Shown here in pieces: positions 1-8,698 of a stretch of DNA of 64,000 nt. The notes beneath the pieces were generated by a model, which worked only from the letters and a program-made list of their open reading frames with translations, made no database searches and was not told where the DNA came from. This DNA comes from an uncultured Alphaproteobacteria bacterium (GTDB taxonomy: Bacteria > Pseudomonadota > Alphaproteobacteria > HIMB59 > GCA-002718135): contig CACJPV010000001.1 of NCBI GenBank assembly GCA_902595425.1, positions 298,410 to 362,409 on the forward strand. The letters are read 5' to 3'. Position numbers and translations under genes: made by a program. The number at the start of each line of letters is the position of its first letter. Positions within the stretch are counted from its first letter, which is position 1.

Positions 1-353
1 TCTACAGCCCACTCTTGTCTTCGCGTGGGATTATTCTTTACTGATTCTGGGGCAAATCCATCAAACTGTGTATCATAGGTTGGATGAACCGCAACCAGCT
101 GTCCTTGAAGGTGAGTAGATAACTCTGAAATAACAATATTATTTGTATCAAGTACACCTCTTAAATCATCGCAGTAATCTTTACTATCAGCGGCCTTATC
201 AAGATCAATCAGGCGTTTATCCCAACTAGGGATTTGTACTCCTTTATATCCAAGATTAGATGCCCATGATGATATATCTTTTAAATTATTAAATGGCTCT
301 TCATCACCTGCAAATTGAGCAAGAAATATTGCTGGCCCCTTGATTTTTTTCAT
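1..353 (-). CDS. Sugar phosphate isomerase/epimerase, IolE/IolH-like TIM barrel (partial)
   Basis: The gene runs off the left edge, so only its first 117 codons are visible. The N-terminus MKKIKGPAIFLAQFAG, followed by GYKGVQIPSW and then SELSTHLQGQLVAVHP, matches the opening strands of the xylose-isomerase-like TIM barrel family that includes inosose dehydratase IolE and many sugar isomerases/epimerases. The start is secure: an AGGAGG ribosome site lies at 361-366, seven bases ahead of the ATG. It follows a glutamine amidotransferase gene on the same strand with a gap of 27 bases, so they may be co-transcribed. The substrate cannot be read from the fragment. IolE-like function is only one option among many in this family, although an iolD gene occurs elsewhere in the window. 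Confidence 0.8.
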   Translation of the reverse strand, partial: MKKIKGPAIFLAQFAGDEEPFNNLKDISSWASNLGYKGVQIPSWDKRLIDLDKAADSKDYCDDLRGVLDTNNIVISELSTHLQGQLVAVHPTYDTQFDGFAPESVKNNPTRRQEWAV

Positions 354-380
354 CCCTATTCCTCCTAATTAGTTTAACCT

Positions 381-1106
381 TTATAAAATTTTTTTAAAAT
401 TATTATATAAGTTTTCTGCATTAAAATTCATATTACTCATATTCGCCTGAGCAACTTGATCAAACTTTTCTAACGCCCCTTTACCAAGACTATCTTCAAG
501 AGCAGTTTCGTATTCTGGAACACATCCCCACTGCGACACTGTATTGTCTTTAATTTCAATGTGAAACTGTATTCCATAGGCATGTTCCTTGTATTTAAAA
601 ATTTGATACTTTGTTGTTGGCGATGATCCTAAAAGAGTAACATTATGATTTGACTCTAGATCTTGAACCTCATAGCTATGCCACTGTAATGCTTTAATAG
701 ATGAGTTAAACTTACCAAACAAATGATCATTAAAATAATAGCTACTCATTTGAATATCTAAAATACCAATTTCTGGTGGATTAGACTTCACAACTTTACC
801 CCCTACTACTTCTCCTAGTAACTGACACCCAAGACAAAAACCTAAATAAGGTTTTTCTAGCTCAACAACAAATTCTTTAATCTTCTTTTTTTCATCTATT
901 AACCATGGATACTCTTTTTCCATCCACGTATCCATAGGACCTCCCATACAAAACATCCCATCAAATTGTTTGATATCTTTTGGAATTGTCTCTCCTTCAT
1001 CTAACTCAATGGTAGTAAGATTAAATTTATCTCTTTCCATTAAATCTAAAATGTATCCTGGAGTTTCAATATTAATATGTTGAAGAATTAAAATATTTTT
1101 GCTCAT
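381..1106 (-). CDS. Class I glutamine amidotransferase (GMP synthase-like GATase1 domain)
   Basis: A stand-alone class I glutamine amidotransferase of 241 residues, cytosolic. The nucleophile elbow YLGFCLGCQLLGE places the catalytic cysteine at C91. The downstream GIQFHIEI supplies the His/Glu pair (H182, E184), completing the Cys-His-Glu triad. An MGGPMDTW segment near residue 55 forms the oxyanion strand typical of the GuaA-like subfamily. No synthetase domain is attached, so it belongs with free GATase1 proteins that hydrolyse glutamine or gamma-glutamyl compounds; the real substrate is unknown. Its start codon overlaps the end of the upstream methyltransferase gene by four bases, implying translational coupling, and an IolE-like gene follows 27 bases on. 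Confidence 0.85.
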   Translation of the reverse strand: MSKNILILQHINIETPGYILDLMERDKFNLTTIELDEGETIPKDIKQFDGMFCMGGPMDTWMEKEYPWLIDEKKKIKEFVVELEKPYLGFCLGCQLLGEVVGGKVVKSNPPEIGILDIQMSSYYFNDHLFGKFNSSIKALQWHSYEVQDLESNHNVTLLGSSPTTKYQIFKYKEHAYGIQFHIEIKDNTVSQWGCVPEYETALEDSLGKGALEKFDQVAQANMSNMNFNAENLYNNFKKIL

Positions 1107-1546
1107 TTTCTCTCTAAATTTATTAATTTCTTTTTTAGTTTTATACCACCCAAACCTGAGAAACCACCTAAACCCCCATCCGACCTAACTACACGGTGAC
1201 AGGGTATAATTATCAAATGATTATTTTGACCACATACATTTCCAACATACCTGGGTGAAGTTTTTAAAGTTTTTGCAATATCACCGTATGTTTTAGTGTG
1301 TCCATACTTAATTAAGCTTAACTGATGCCATATTTTTTTTTGTAATGGTGTGCCTACAATTTTTAATTTAGTTGAAAATTTTTTTCTTTTTCCTTTAGTA
1401 AATTCTAATATTTGTTTTTTTATTTTTGTTAAGAGATTGCTTTTACCTTTGCTTTTTTTCTTACCGAATTCAACTGACAAAATTTGATTATTCTCTTCAC
1501 TAAGAGTGATCCATCCAAAAGTTGTTTGAAAACTTAGTATATTCAT
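1103..1546 (-). CDS. ogt: Methylated-DNA--protein-cysteine S-methyltransferase
   Basis: Suicide DNA-repair protein that transfers alkyl groups from O6-alkylguanine (or O4-alkylthymine) in DNA to its own cysteine. The family signature IIIPCHRVV is intact, with the acceptor cysteine in PCHRV, followed by the GGLGGFSGL segment that closes the active site. The DNA-binding helix region TYGDIAKTLKTSPRYVG precedes it. I prefer the ATG at 1544-1546 (MNILSFQTTFGWITL, 147 residues) over an upstream ATG five codons earlier, because it matches the usual N-terminus of the family. The gene overlaps the amidotransferase by four bases. It lacks an Ada regulatory domain, so this is the short Ogt/MGMT form. 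Confidence 0.92.
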   Translation of the reverse strand: MNILSFQTTFGWITLSEENNQILSVEFGKKKSKGKSNLLTKIKKQILEFTKGKRKKFSTKLKIVGTPLQKKIWHQLSLIKYGHTKTYGDIAKTLKTSPRYVGNVCGQNNHLIIIPCHRVVRSDGGLGGFSGLGGIKLKKKLINLERK

Positions 1547-1650
1547 TGAAAAAACATACAAAATTGAGTGTTTGTTTTCAATCTTATTTGTTAAAAATTT
1601 TCATATTACAAGTTGAAAAGTATCGAACATTCTATTAGTTTATTTTTAAT

Positions 1651-1857
1651 ATGGATGAAGATAATCTAAATATTGAAATTAGAAAATTTTTAAAAAAAGT
1701 AGGTATTACTTCACAGCGTGAAATTGAGAATTATATTCGTAAAAAATTTACTGAAGGTAATATAAAAGAAGGAGATTCTATTGAAGTATCAATGAACTTA
1801 TCATCAGGTGATGGTGAATTATCTCATTCTATAAATGAATCTTTAAAAATTAAATAA
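1651..1857 (+). CDS. DUF6494 family small protein
   Basis: A 68-residue soluble acidic protein beginning MDEDNLNIEIRKFLKKVG. The pattern (M-x-E-D-x-L-N, KFLKxVGxTSQREIE, then a basic KK-F-x-xG segment and a C-terminal strand-rich tail) agrees with a small uncharacterised family that I recall as DUF6494, found in many alphaproteobacteria. No membrane segment, metal motif or catalytic motif is visible. It is read alone, divergently from ogt and convergently with the flavin reductase gene. Function unknown. The family assignment rests on memory of the motif, but the conserved core makes it very likely a real gene. Confidence 0.75.
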   Translation: MDEDNLNIEIRKFLKKVGITSQREIENYIRKKFTEGNIKEGDSIEVSMNLSSGDGELSHSINESLKIK

Positions 1858-1883
1858 GATCAATTTATAAAAGACTGTAAATT

Positions 1884-2489
1884 TTAGTCTGGTCTTTTCA
1901 TTTTGAATTTTGAACTCACAGTAGTATATTCTGAGTAACCCATTCTTGCTACATACCTCATTGCAACACTATCAACACGTCCTTTTTTGATAAAATTATC
2001 ATTTATATATATACCGATAACTTCTCCTATAATCATTGTTGTATATCTTTTTGAATTTGATTTTAATTTTAATGTTTTTAATAATTTACATTCTAAATTA
2101 ACTGGACTGGCAGCAACTGAAGGAGGTTTTACCAATTTTGATTTTCTTTTTCTTAAATCAGCTATCATAAATTCATCTTGGTTTTTGGGTGCATTTAAAG
2201 ATGAAAGATTCATTTCTTTACGGGTAATTGAAGTGGCAAAGTTTACTACAAATTCTTTTGTTTCTAATATATTTATTAGGCTATCCTTAAATTGTAATGG
2301 CTGCTCAGCTGCGGCTGAAGCAAACATTACTTGAGGAGGGGCATCAGCAATCGCATTAAAATAGGAATAGGGAGCTAGATTTGCATTACCTTTTTTATCA
2401 ACTGATGAAATCCATCCGATTGGTCTTGGAAAAACTAATGACTTAAAAGGATCTATCGTAAAGGGATTTTCTTTTGGTTTGTAAAACAT
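1884..2489 (-). CDS. Flavin reductase family protein (FMN-binding split barrel)
   Basis: A 201-residue protein of the flavin reductase-like (DIM6/NTAB) group. The N-terminal SLVFPRPIGWISSVD and NLAPYSYFNAI segments form the FMN-binding split beta-barrel entry, followed by the TKEFVVNFAT stretch usual in this family. Such proteins bind FMN and use NAD(P)H to supply reduced flavin to partner oxygenases, or act as stand-alone oxidoreductases. It is the last gene of the minus-strand run that starts with the oxidase cluster, after the M16 protease gene, with about 60 bases between them. The partner is unknown; a flavoprotein monooxygenase exists near 62 kb but is not linked. Confidence 0.82.
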   Translation of the reverse strand: MFYKPKENPFTIDPFKSLVFPRPIGWISSVDKKGNANLAPYSYFNAIADAPPQVMFASAAAEQPLQFKDSLINILETKEFVVNFATSITRKEMNLSSLNAPKNQDEFMIADLRKRKSKLVKPPSVAASPVNLECKLLKTLKLKSNSKRYTTMIIGEVIGIYINDNFIKKGRVDSVAMRYVARMGYSEYTTVSSKFKMKRPD

Positions 2490-2552
2490 TTATTGTCTTC
2501 ATAATTGTATGTAACAATTTGTTCAAAACCAAGAAAATAATAATATGATTTT

Positions 2553-3806
2553 CTAATTTATGCGTGCCTGAATTTGTTCTACTTTTTCTAAATTTTTTAT
2601 TGGTCCGATACTAGAGATTGTTATTGGTCCGTTGACAATTTGTTTTGCTATTTTTTCAACAGATTGTTTTGATACAGCATTAATTTTTTCAAGGGTTTCA
2701 GCAGGTTCTATCACGCGATCAAAAACTAATAACTGACGTGCAGCACTTTCACAACGCCTAAAGGCACTTTCTCTGCCCATCATTAAACTTGCTTTAAGCT
2801 GAGCTTTACCTCTTTTTATTTCTTTTTCTGAAATTGAACTTGGACTTTTATTTAATTCATTACATAAAACAGGAATTAATTCATTGATTTGATTATCTCC
2901 AGTACCACAATAAATTCCAAACATCCCTGTATCTGTATAGGCAGAGCTAAAAGAAGATATTCCGTAAACAAGACCTCTTTTTTCTCTAATTTCTTGAAAT
3001 AATCTTGAAGACATACCACCTCCCAATAATGATGAGAATACTAAGAGCGAATAATAATCGTCATGATGATAATCAATCCCTTCAAAACCTAAGAGTAAAT
3101 GAATTTGTTCTAATTTTTTTTCTTCACGGTATTCACCGGAAACATAATTTGCTTTCTCTCGGTTCTTTGAATTTCCTAATGGAAGTTTTGTGCAAGATTT
3201 TTTAATCATTTCAACAAATTCATCGTGATTGATTTTTCCAGCAGCACTAATAACCATTTTTTTTGGATTATAATTATTAGTCATAAAGCTTCTTACTTCA
3301 TCTCGAGAAATATTTTTTATAATATCAGTTTTTCCTAAAATAGATCGTCCCATGGGTTGTTGTGGAAATGCTTTTTCTTGCCAATAATCAAATATCATAT
3401 CATCAGGAGTATCTAAATACATTCCTATTTCCTGAATAATAACACCGCGCTCACGATTAAGCTCATCTTCTGCAAAAGTAGAATTTTGTAAAATATCCGT
3501 AAGAATATCAACGCCATAATGCAGATCATCGGCAAGTAATTTTACATAATAAGCTGTTATTTCTTTTGAGGTATATGCATTGATATCACCGCCAACATTT
3601 TCAATGGTTTCAGCTATTTGAAGAGCACTCTTAGTTGTTGTGCCTTTAAATGCCATGTGTTCCAAAAGGTGCGCAACTCCGTTGATTGATTCAACTTCAT
3701 CTCTTCCTCCAACAGCATTCCAGATACCCATAGAAACTGTCTCTAGACCAGGCATATTTTGAGTAACAACTCTTAGGCCGTTTTCAAGTTCAGTAATTTT
3801 TTGCAT
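2553..3806 (-). CDS. M16 family zinc protease (mitochondrial processing peptidase-like)
   Basis: A 417-residue M16 (pitrilysin/MPP) metallopeptidase. The inverted zinc motif HLLEH gives H46, E49 and H50, and the third ligand is E126 in GVIIQEIGMY, at the family's normal spacing of about 76 residues. The C-terminal half holds the second M16 domain with GGGMSSRLFQEIREKRGL, the conserved substrate-clamp region. No signal peptide is seen, and the length fits the single-chain bacterial homologues of the mitochondrial processing peptidase beta subunit. It lies one base after threonine synthase, an arrangement (thrC-M16) common in alphaproteobacteria. The natural substrate is not known. Confidence 0.92.
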   Translation of the reverse strand: MQKITELENGLRVVTQNMPGLETVSMGIWNAVGGRDEVESINGVAHLLEHMAFKGTTTKSALQIAETIENVGGDINAYTSKEITAYYVKLLADDLHYGVDILTDILQNSTFAEDELNRERGVIIQEIGMYLDTPDDMIFDYWQEKAFPQQPMGRSILGKTDIIKNISRDEVRSFMTNNYNPKKMVISAAGKINHDEFVEMIKKSCTKLPLGNSKNREKANYVSGEYREEKKLEQIHLLLGFEGIDYHHDDYYSLLVFSSLLGGGMSSRLFQEIREKRGLVYGISSFSSAYTDTGMFGIYCGTGDNQINELIPVLCNELNKSPSSISEKEIKRGKAQLKASLMMGRESAFRRCESAARQLLVFDRVIEPAETLEKINAVSKQSVEKIAKQIVNGPITISSIGPIKNLEKVEQIQARIN

Positions 3807-3807
3807 T

Positions 3808-5175
3808 TTATAAAGTTGATAAAATTAGTGATTTTAGATTTTCTTTATTATTTTGTAATATAGTCATCTTTTCTTCTTTATCAAAGATTTTAGACAATTC
3901 TTTTGGCAAAACTGCTGGCTTACCTATTGCTTTTTCAATAGCATTGCCAAATTTAGCTGGATGGGCACAAGCTAAACTAACCCACGTTTCATTTTTATCA
4001 TTATTTAACAACACACTTAAACCAGTCGCGGTATGTGGATCAGCCATGTAATCAAATTTATCATTTATTAATTTTATTGTACTTAGAGTCTTTTCATCAT
4101 TTACCGCGGTAGTTAAGTAAATAGATTGAAGATCATCCAGAATATCTTTTTCAATGGTATATGATCCATTGTCAGAGAATTCTTGAAACATATCTTTAAT
4201 TTTTTCACTGTTTCTGTTCGCACTTTCAAATAGTTGTCTTTCAAAATTACTAGAAATTTGTATGTCCATACTTGGACTATATGTTTGTGTAACAATATTT
4301 TTATTCATTAGGCCTTTGTTAATTGAAGAGTGTAAAATATCATTTTGATTTGTAGTGATATGTAACTTTTGAATTGGTAAACCCATTTTTTTTGCTACGT
4401 TTGCAGAAAAAACATTTCCAAAATTTCCAGAGGGGACAATAAAGTTTATTTCTTCATCATTAATTTGTAGATAAGACCAAAAATAATACACGACTTGTGC
4501 AATAAGTCTTGCCCAATTAATCGAATTTATAGCAGTCAAAGAAGTGTGTTGCTGCAATTCTTCATCAACAAATAATTCTTTAACAATTTTTTGGCAATCA
4601 TCGAAAGTGCCCTCGACTGCAATGTTAAAAATATTTTCATCCAAAACTGAAGTCATTTGTCGTCGCTGCACTTCTGAAACTCTATTATGAGGATGCAGGA
4701 TAAACACATTAATATCTTTTTTTCCACGAAAGGCATGAATAGCTGCAGAACCAGTGTCACCGGATGTGGCTCCAAGAACCGTTAATTTTTTTGATGCATT
4801 AGGCAAAGCATATGAAAATAAACTACCTAAAAATTGTAAAGCATAATCTTTAAAAGCAAATGTTGGACCATAAAATAACTCTAAAATATATTTATTTTTT
4901 TCAATAGATGTAACTGGTGCAATTTTTTCGTGAGCAAAGTTGTTGTACGATTCATTGATAATTTTTTTTAAATCAATTTCAGTAATATCTGCTTCGACGT
5001 AGGGATGAATTATTTGCACTGCGACTTCTTCATAGGATTTATTTTTCAATGCACCTAAATCAACATGTGGCCATTCATGAGGAAGAAATAGACCTCCATC
5101 TTTTGATAAACCTTGAAATAAAATTTCAAAAAAGGACAATTGAAGACTACTATTTCTTGTACTTAAATACTTCAT
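3808..5175 (-). CDS. thrC: Threonine synthase
   Basis: Pyridoxal-phosphate enzyme converting O-phospho-L-homoserine to L-threonine. The PLP lysine is K109 in PTFAFKDYALQ, and the phosphate-binding loop is GATSGDTGSAAI (residues 135-146). The N-terminal MKYLSTR and SKDGGLFLP motifs mark the long bacterial/fungal type of threonine synthase, and 455 residues is normal for it. It abuts the M32 carboxypeptidase gene upstream (stop and start are adjacent) and is one base from the M16 protease gene, so the three are probably one transcript with the oxidase operon. No upstream leader peptide or attenuator is visible, because there is no intergenic space. Confidence 0.95.
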   Translation of the reverse strand: MKYLSTRNSSLQLSFFEILFQGLSKDGGLFLPHEWPHVDLGALKNKSYEEVAVQIIHPYVEADITEIDLKKIINESYNNFAHEKIAPVTSIEKNKYILELFYGPTFAFKDYALQFLGSLFSYALPNASKKLTVLGATSGDTGSAAIHAFRGKKDINVFILHPHNRVSEVQRRQMTSVLDENIFNIAVEGTFDDCQKIVKELFVDEELQQHTSLTAINSINWARLIAQVVYYFWSYLQINDEEINFIVPSGNFGNVFSANVAKKMGLPIQKLHITTNQNDILHSSINKGLMNKNIVTQTYSPSMDIQISSNFERQLFESANRNSEKIKDMFQEFSDNGSYTIEKDILDDLQSIYLTTAVNDEKTLSTIKLINDKFDYMADPHTATGLSVLLNNDKNETWVSLACAHPAKFGNAIEKAIGKPAVLPKELSKIFDKEEKMTILQNNKENLKSLILSTL

Positions 5176-6654
5176 TTAAAGATAACGGTTTTTTATATAG
5201 TCCATAAAATACTTAGCATTTAATTCTGAATTTGTAACCTGTTGAAGTATCTCATTTGATGAATATAAACTTGCCTTTGTATGTATATTTAATTTTAACC
5301 ATTTGGTTAATTCATTAAAATTACCTTTTTCAATTTGTTGATCTAAATTATTGATATCTTTTCTAACTTGTGATGCTAACTGAGCAGCAGCCAATGCCCC
5401 TAGAGAATAAGTAGGAAAATAACCAAATAAACCCGCATACCAGTGTACATCTTGAAGACAACCATTAGAGTCTTTATCTACTTCTTTGGCAAATAATCTT
5501 TTGTATTCCTGGTTCCATAATTCAGGAATATCTCTCAAATTTATATTATCATTAAATATTTTCTGCTCAAGATTAAAACGTAAAATAACATGTAAAGGAT
5601 ATGTAACTTCATCTGACTCAACACGAATATAAGATTTATTCACTCTTGTACCAATTTTATAAATATTATCAGTATTCCAACAAGCTTCAATAAAGTTAAA
5701 ATTATTTTTTAGTACTCCTGATAAAAATTTTTTAAATGCTTTTGATCTTGTAATTTGCATTTCAATAAGCAAAGATTGACTTTCATGCATTGCCATACCA
5801 CGTGATTGTCCAGCAGGTTGATATTTCCATTTAGAGGGTAGATTTAATTCATACATTGCGTGACCTGTTTCATGCATTATGCCTTCTAATGATGAAAACG
5901 GATCTTTTTCATTATATCGCGTTGTGATACGTATATCTTGGTATGCACCCCCACAAAAAGGATGCTGGCTAGTATCCAATCTTCCTCGAGTAAAATCAAA
6001 ACCTATTTTTTGCATTAAAAACAATCCAATTTCTTTTTGTTGTTCTTGGCTCATTAAATTATTAATGGGAAGCATCTCTTCATTTTTTTGTTTTTCTATA
6101 ATTTGATCAATTAAAGGAGTTAAAAACTTTTCTAGATTATCAAAAATAATTTTAATATCTTTTTCATTTGCTTGAGGTTCAAACTTATTAATTAAAGCAT
6201 CATAAGATGAACAATTAAGTTTTTCTGAGAGGATCAGAGATTCTTCTTTTGTTAACATTACTAGTTCCTCTAAAAATGGTAAAACTGTTTTAAAATCTGA
6301 TTTTTTTCGTGCTTCTTCCCAAACACCTTCACATTTAGCTGAAGCAATTGATAATTTTTCTACTAAATGAGAAGGAAGAGAAGAAGACATAATATATTCT
6401 CTCTCCATTTCACGGAGATTTGCCTTGTTATCATTGTCTAATTGTTCATCTTTTGCTTTATTAATCAAATCACCAACCTGTTTTGAAGATATTAATTCAT
6501 GGCGAACTTTAGAGAGGTATGCTAATTGATCTGCTCTATTTTCACGAGAGTTTTTAGGCATCATGGTCGACATATCCCAGTGTAAAATTCCCGCAATATC
6601 AGAACTTAGCGCAGCATCATGAAATATTTGCTTTAATCTATCGTAGTAGCTCAT
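5176..6654 (-). CDS. M32 family metallocarboxypeptidase (carboxypeptidase Taq)
   Basis: A 492-residue cytosolic zinc carboxypeptidase of family M32. The active site HETGH (H261, E262, H265) is followed by GRGMAMHESQ-type sequence (RGMAMHESQS) that supplies the third zinc ligand. HPFCGG at 231-236 is another hallmark, as is the late HWYAGLFGYFPTYSLG segment. It removes C-terminal residues from peptides and probably takes part in peptide turnover. It sits between surf1 (4-base overlap) and thrC (directly adjacent). In many alphaproteobacteria surf1 is followed by ispH or thrC without this gene, so its place inside the oxidase-thrC block looks like a lineage-specific arrangement. Confidence 0.93.
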   Translation of the reverse strand: MSYYDRLKQIFHDAALSSDIAGILHWDMSTMMPKNSRENRADQLAYLSKVRHELISSKQVGDLINKAKDEQLDNDNKANLREMEREYIMSSSLPSHLVEKLSIASAKCEGVWEEARKKSDFKTVLPFLEELVMLTKEESLILSEKLNCSSYDALINKFEPQANEKDIKIIFDNLEKFLTPLIDQIIEKQKNEEMLPINNLMSQEQQKEIGLFLMQKIGFDFTRGRLDTSQHPFCGGAYQDIRITTRYNEKDPFSSLEGIMHETGHAMYELNLPSKWKYQPAGQSRGMAMHESQSLLIEMQITRSKAFKKFLSGVLKNNFNFIEACWNTDNIYKIGTRVNKSYIRVESDEVTYPLHVILRFNLEQKIFNDNINLRDIPELWNQEYKRLFAKEVDKDSNGCLQDVHWYAGLFGYFPTYSLGALAAAQLASQVRKDINNLDQQIEKGNFNELTKWLKLNIHTKASLYSSNEILQQVTNSELNAKYFMDYIKNRYL

Positions 6655-7325
6655 TTATTTTTTTTCAGATAAACTAAAAATAAAACAAAGAAAGCAAAAC
6701 TCATCAAAAACCATGTAATCGCATATTGTAGATGATTATTTCTAAAAGAAGGTCTTAGTTCTGAAGGAATAAGAAAAGGCTCCTTAAGGGTAGACATATT
6801 TTTTATAAAATATTCTTTATTTATTTTAATTTTTAAAAATTTTTCAATTTCACTCAAATTATAAGTATACCACTCATTTGAAATAAAATTATTTTTAGGT
6901 GTAAATAAATTTGCTTTTCGAGGATATCGAATATAGCCAGTTATGTCTTGAGTAAATATTAAGTTGTTTGTTGAAAAATACTCGTGTTTTTCTTTTGCAT
7001 ACCATCCCTCATCAAAAAGAATATTTTCATCTTCTGAAGTATTGATTATGCTAGCTAATCTGAAGCCACTTTTTCCATTTAATGTTTTTGCAGGAAAAAA
7101 AATTTTATATTTTCTATTTATTTCCCCTTTAAGTTTAACTTTTAAGAATTCAGTTTTATCTGCAATATTTAAATTTACTGCTGGTCTTAATGATGCTTCT
7201 TCAAATGTTTTTATTAGGTTTTCTTTCCATTCCAATCGAATAAGTTGCCAGATTCCAAGGCCAATGGTTAAGATAATACAAAATAATGTGAAAATTAAGA
7301 ACTTATAAGAAGACGATTTAAAAAT
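6651..7325 (-). CDS. SURF1 family cytochrome oxidase biogenesis protein (probable ATT start)
   Basis: Inner-membrane assembly factor for aa3-type cytochrome c oxidase, thought to help heme a insertion. From the first ordinary start, a TTG at 7233-7235, the protein has 194 residues and lacks the N-terminal membrane helix. Reading in frame upstream gives KFLIFTLFCIILTIGLGIWQ and then LIRLEWKENL, which is the classic SURF1 transmembrane anchor and GxWQLxRLxWK motif. No ATG, GTG or TTG lies between the preceding in-frame stop and that TTG; the first codon is ATT at 7323-7325, immediately after the ctaE stop. I therefore propose a 224-residue protein translated from ATT, coupled to ctaE termination. 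A C-terminal helix (residues about 203-220) matches the second SURF1 anchor. The family call is firm; the start is inference. Confidence 0.85.
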   Translation of the reverse strand: MFKSSSYKFLIFTLFCIILTIGLGIWQLIRLEWKENLIKTFEEASLRPAVNLNIADKTEFLKVKLKGEINRKYKIFFPAKTLNGKSGFRLASIINTSEDENILFDEGWYAKEKHEYFSTNNLIFTQDITGYIRYPRKANLFTPKNNFISNEWYTYNLSEIEKFLKIKINKEYFIKNMSTLKEPFLIPSELRPSFRNNHLQYAITWFLMSFAFFVLFLVYLKKNK

Positions 7326-8171
7326 TTATGCACCCCAAATATAAACACAAACATATAAAAAAAGCCAAACTACATCAACGAAATGCCAATACCATGCTGC
7401 TGCTTCTAATCCAAAATGTCTTTCAGGTGTCATGTGATTTTTATAAACTCTAAATAAGCAAACTGCTAAAAATGCTGTTCCTACCATGACATGAAAACCA
7501 TGGAAACCTGTTGCCATGTAAAAAACAGAAGGATAAATTCCATCAGTAAACTTGAAGTAATGATGGAATGCTTCATAGTATTCAAAAGCCTGAAGTAATG
7601 TAAAAGCAACTCCTAATCCAACTGTAAGCCATAGAGCTTGAATTGCTTGATCTCGATGTCCTTCCCTAACAGCATGATGAGCCCAAGTACATGTAGTTCC
7701 AGACATTAATAATATGAGTGTATTCAAGAAAGGAATATCTAATGGATCAAATGTTTTGATGCCTTCAGGAGGCCAAACTCCAACAGCTCCATTTGAATCA
7801 AAAGTCTCAGCAAATTCTTCAATTGGAAGTTTAGGTGTAAGACTAGCATCAAAAAAAGCCCAGAAAAATGCAACAAAGAACATAACTTCAGAAGCAATAA
7901 ATAATGCCATTCCGTATCGCAAACCAAGCTCAACGACAGGAGTGTGCACTTGTTGAAATGTTGACTCTTTTACAACATCTCTCCACCACAAAAACATTAC
8001 TGTTAATAAACCAATAGTGCCAAGTATTAATAACCACTTTGTATCGTAGTGCATGTAGAAGACCAGTCCTGCAGCCATTGCTAATCCAGCTATAGATGAA
8101 AGAAAAGGGAGTGGGCTTGGATCAACTAAATGATAGGGATGTTTTTGTCCTAAAGAAGAATTTTCACTCAT
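7326..8171 (-). CDS. ctaE: Cytochrome c oxidase subunit III
   Basis: Integral membrane subunit of the aa3-type terminal oxidase. The start MSENSSLGQKHPYHLVDPSPLP and the motifs WWRDVVKEST, SEVMFFVAFFWAFFDASL and YWHFVDVVWLFLY are those of subunit III. There are seven predicted membrane helices and 281 residues, the usual size. The Glu of SEVMFF and the HxxxG region around HFKFTDGIYPSVFYMATGFHG belong to the conserved lipid-binding and helix-packing core. It follows ctaG after 8 bases, and surf1 appears to begin at its very stop codon. The gene for DUF983, often found between ctaE and surf1 in alphaproteobacteria, is missing here. Confidence 0.97.
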   Translation of the reverse strand: MSENSSLGQKHPYHLVDPSPLPFLSSIAGLAMAAGLVFYMHYDTKWLLILGTIGLLTVMFLWWRDVVKESTFQQVHTPVVELGLRYGMALFIASEVMFFVAFFWAFFDASLTPKLPIEEFAETFDSNGAVGVWPPEGIKTFDPLDIPFLNTLILLMSGTTCTWAHHAVREGHRDQAIQALWLTVGLGVAFTLLQAFEYYEAFHHYFKFTDGIYPSVFYMATGFHGFHVMVGTAFLAVCLFRVYKNHMTPERHFGLEAAAWYWHFVDVVWLFLYVCVYIWGA

Positions 8172-8179
8172 AAAATTAA

Positions 8180-8698
8180 TTACTCTATATATTTAAAAAA
8201 TGTATATGACAACGTTATCGTATCAATATCTGCCATTCCAGGGTCCTCAGTAATTGCTGGATCAATGTAAAAAACTACAGGCATTTTTACAGATTGATTT
8301 GGCTCAAGTGTTTGTTTTTCAAAACAAAAACATTGTGTCTTAATAAAGTAAGGACCAACCTTTTCAGGAAGGACATTAAATGTCGCAGTGCCTGAAGTAG
8401 TTTCACTAGAAAGATTTGTGGCTTGATATTCAACTAATTTGTTTTCACCTATTTTAAACTCAACGCCTTGAGGTGCTTCAAATGACCAATTTATACTATC
8501 ATTTACATCAGCATTAAAATGAAGCTTAATTTCTTGATCAAGGGTAATTGTTGAAATGTTCTCAGAAAAACTCGTTGTTCCTCCATATCCAGTTACTCGG
8601 CAAAATAAATTGTATAATGGTACTGAAAAGGCAACAAGTACAATCATTAAAAAAACTATTGTAAATAGAATAGTTACAGTACGCTGTTGTGATGTCAC
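8180..8698 (-). CDS. ctaG: Cytochrome c oxidase assembly protein CtaG (Cox11)
   Basis: Membrane-anchored copper chaperone that delivers CuB to oxidase subunit I. One N-terminal helix (residues 9-27) is followed by SVPLYNLFCRVTGYGGTT, with Cys33 near the membrane surface, and a periplasmic immunoglobulin-like domain carrying the copper motif CFCFEKQ (C123, C125). The C-terminal VVFYIDPAITEDP segment is also conserved. The start is GTG, directly after the stop of a 35-codon gene that corresponds in position to coxF. At 172 residues it is slightly shorter than most Cox11 proteins, which run to about 190, the difference being at the N-terminus. Confidence 0.95.
   Translation of the reverse strand: MTSQQRTVTILFTIVFLMIVLVAFSVPLYNLFCRVTGYGGTTSFSENISTITLDQEIKLHFNADVNDSINWSFEAPQGVEFKIGENKLVEYQATNLSSETTSGTATFNVLPEKVGPYFIKTQCFCFEKQTLEPNQSVKMPVVFYIDPAITEDPGMADIDTITLSYTFFKYIE

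Noticed and set aside
1869..1899. Hairpin AAAAGAC...GTCTTTT at the convergent end of the DUF6494 gene
   Set aside because: The stem is short with a 16-base loop, overlaps coding sequence of the flavin reductase gene, and lacks a clean T run; too weak to call a terminator.
7233..7235. TTG as the real surf1 start
   Set aside because: It would remove the N-terminal membrane helix and the first part of the GxWQLxRL motif, which are plainly encoded in frame upstream.
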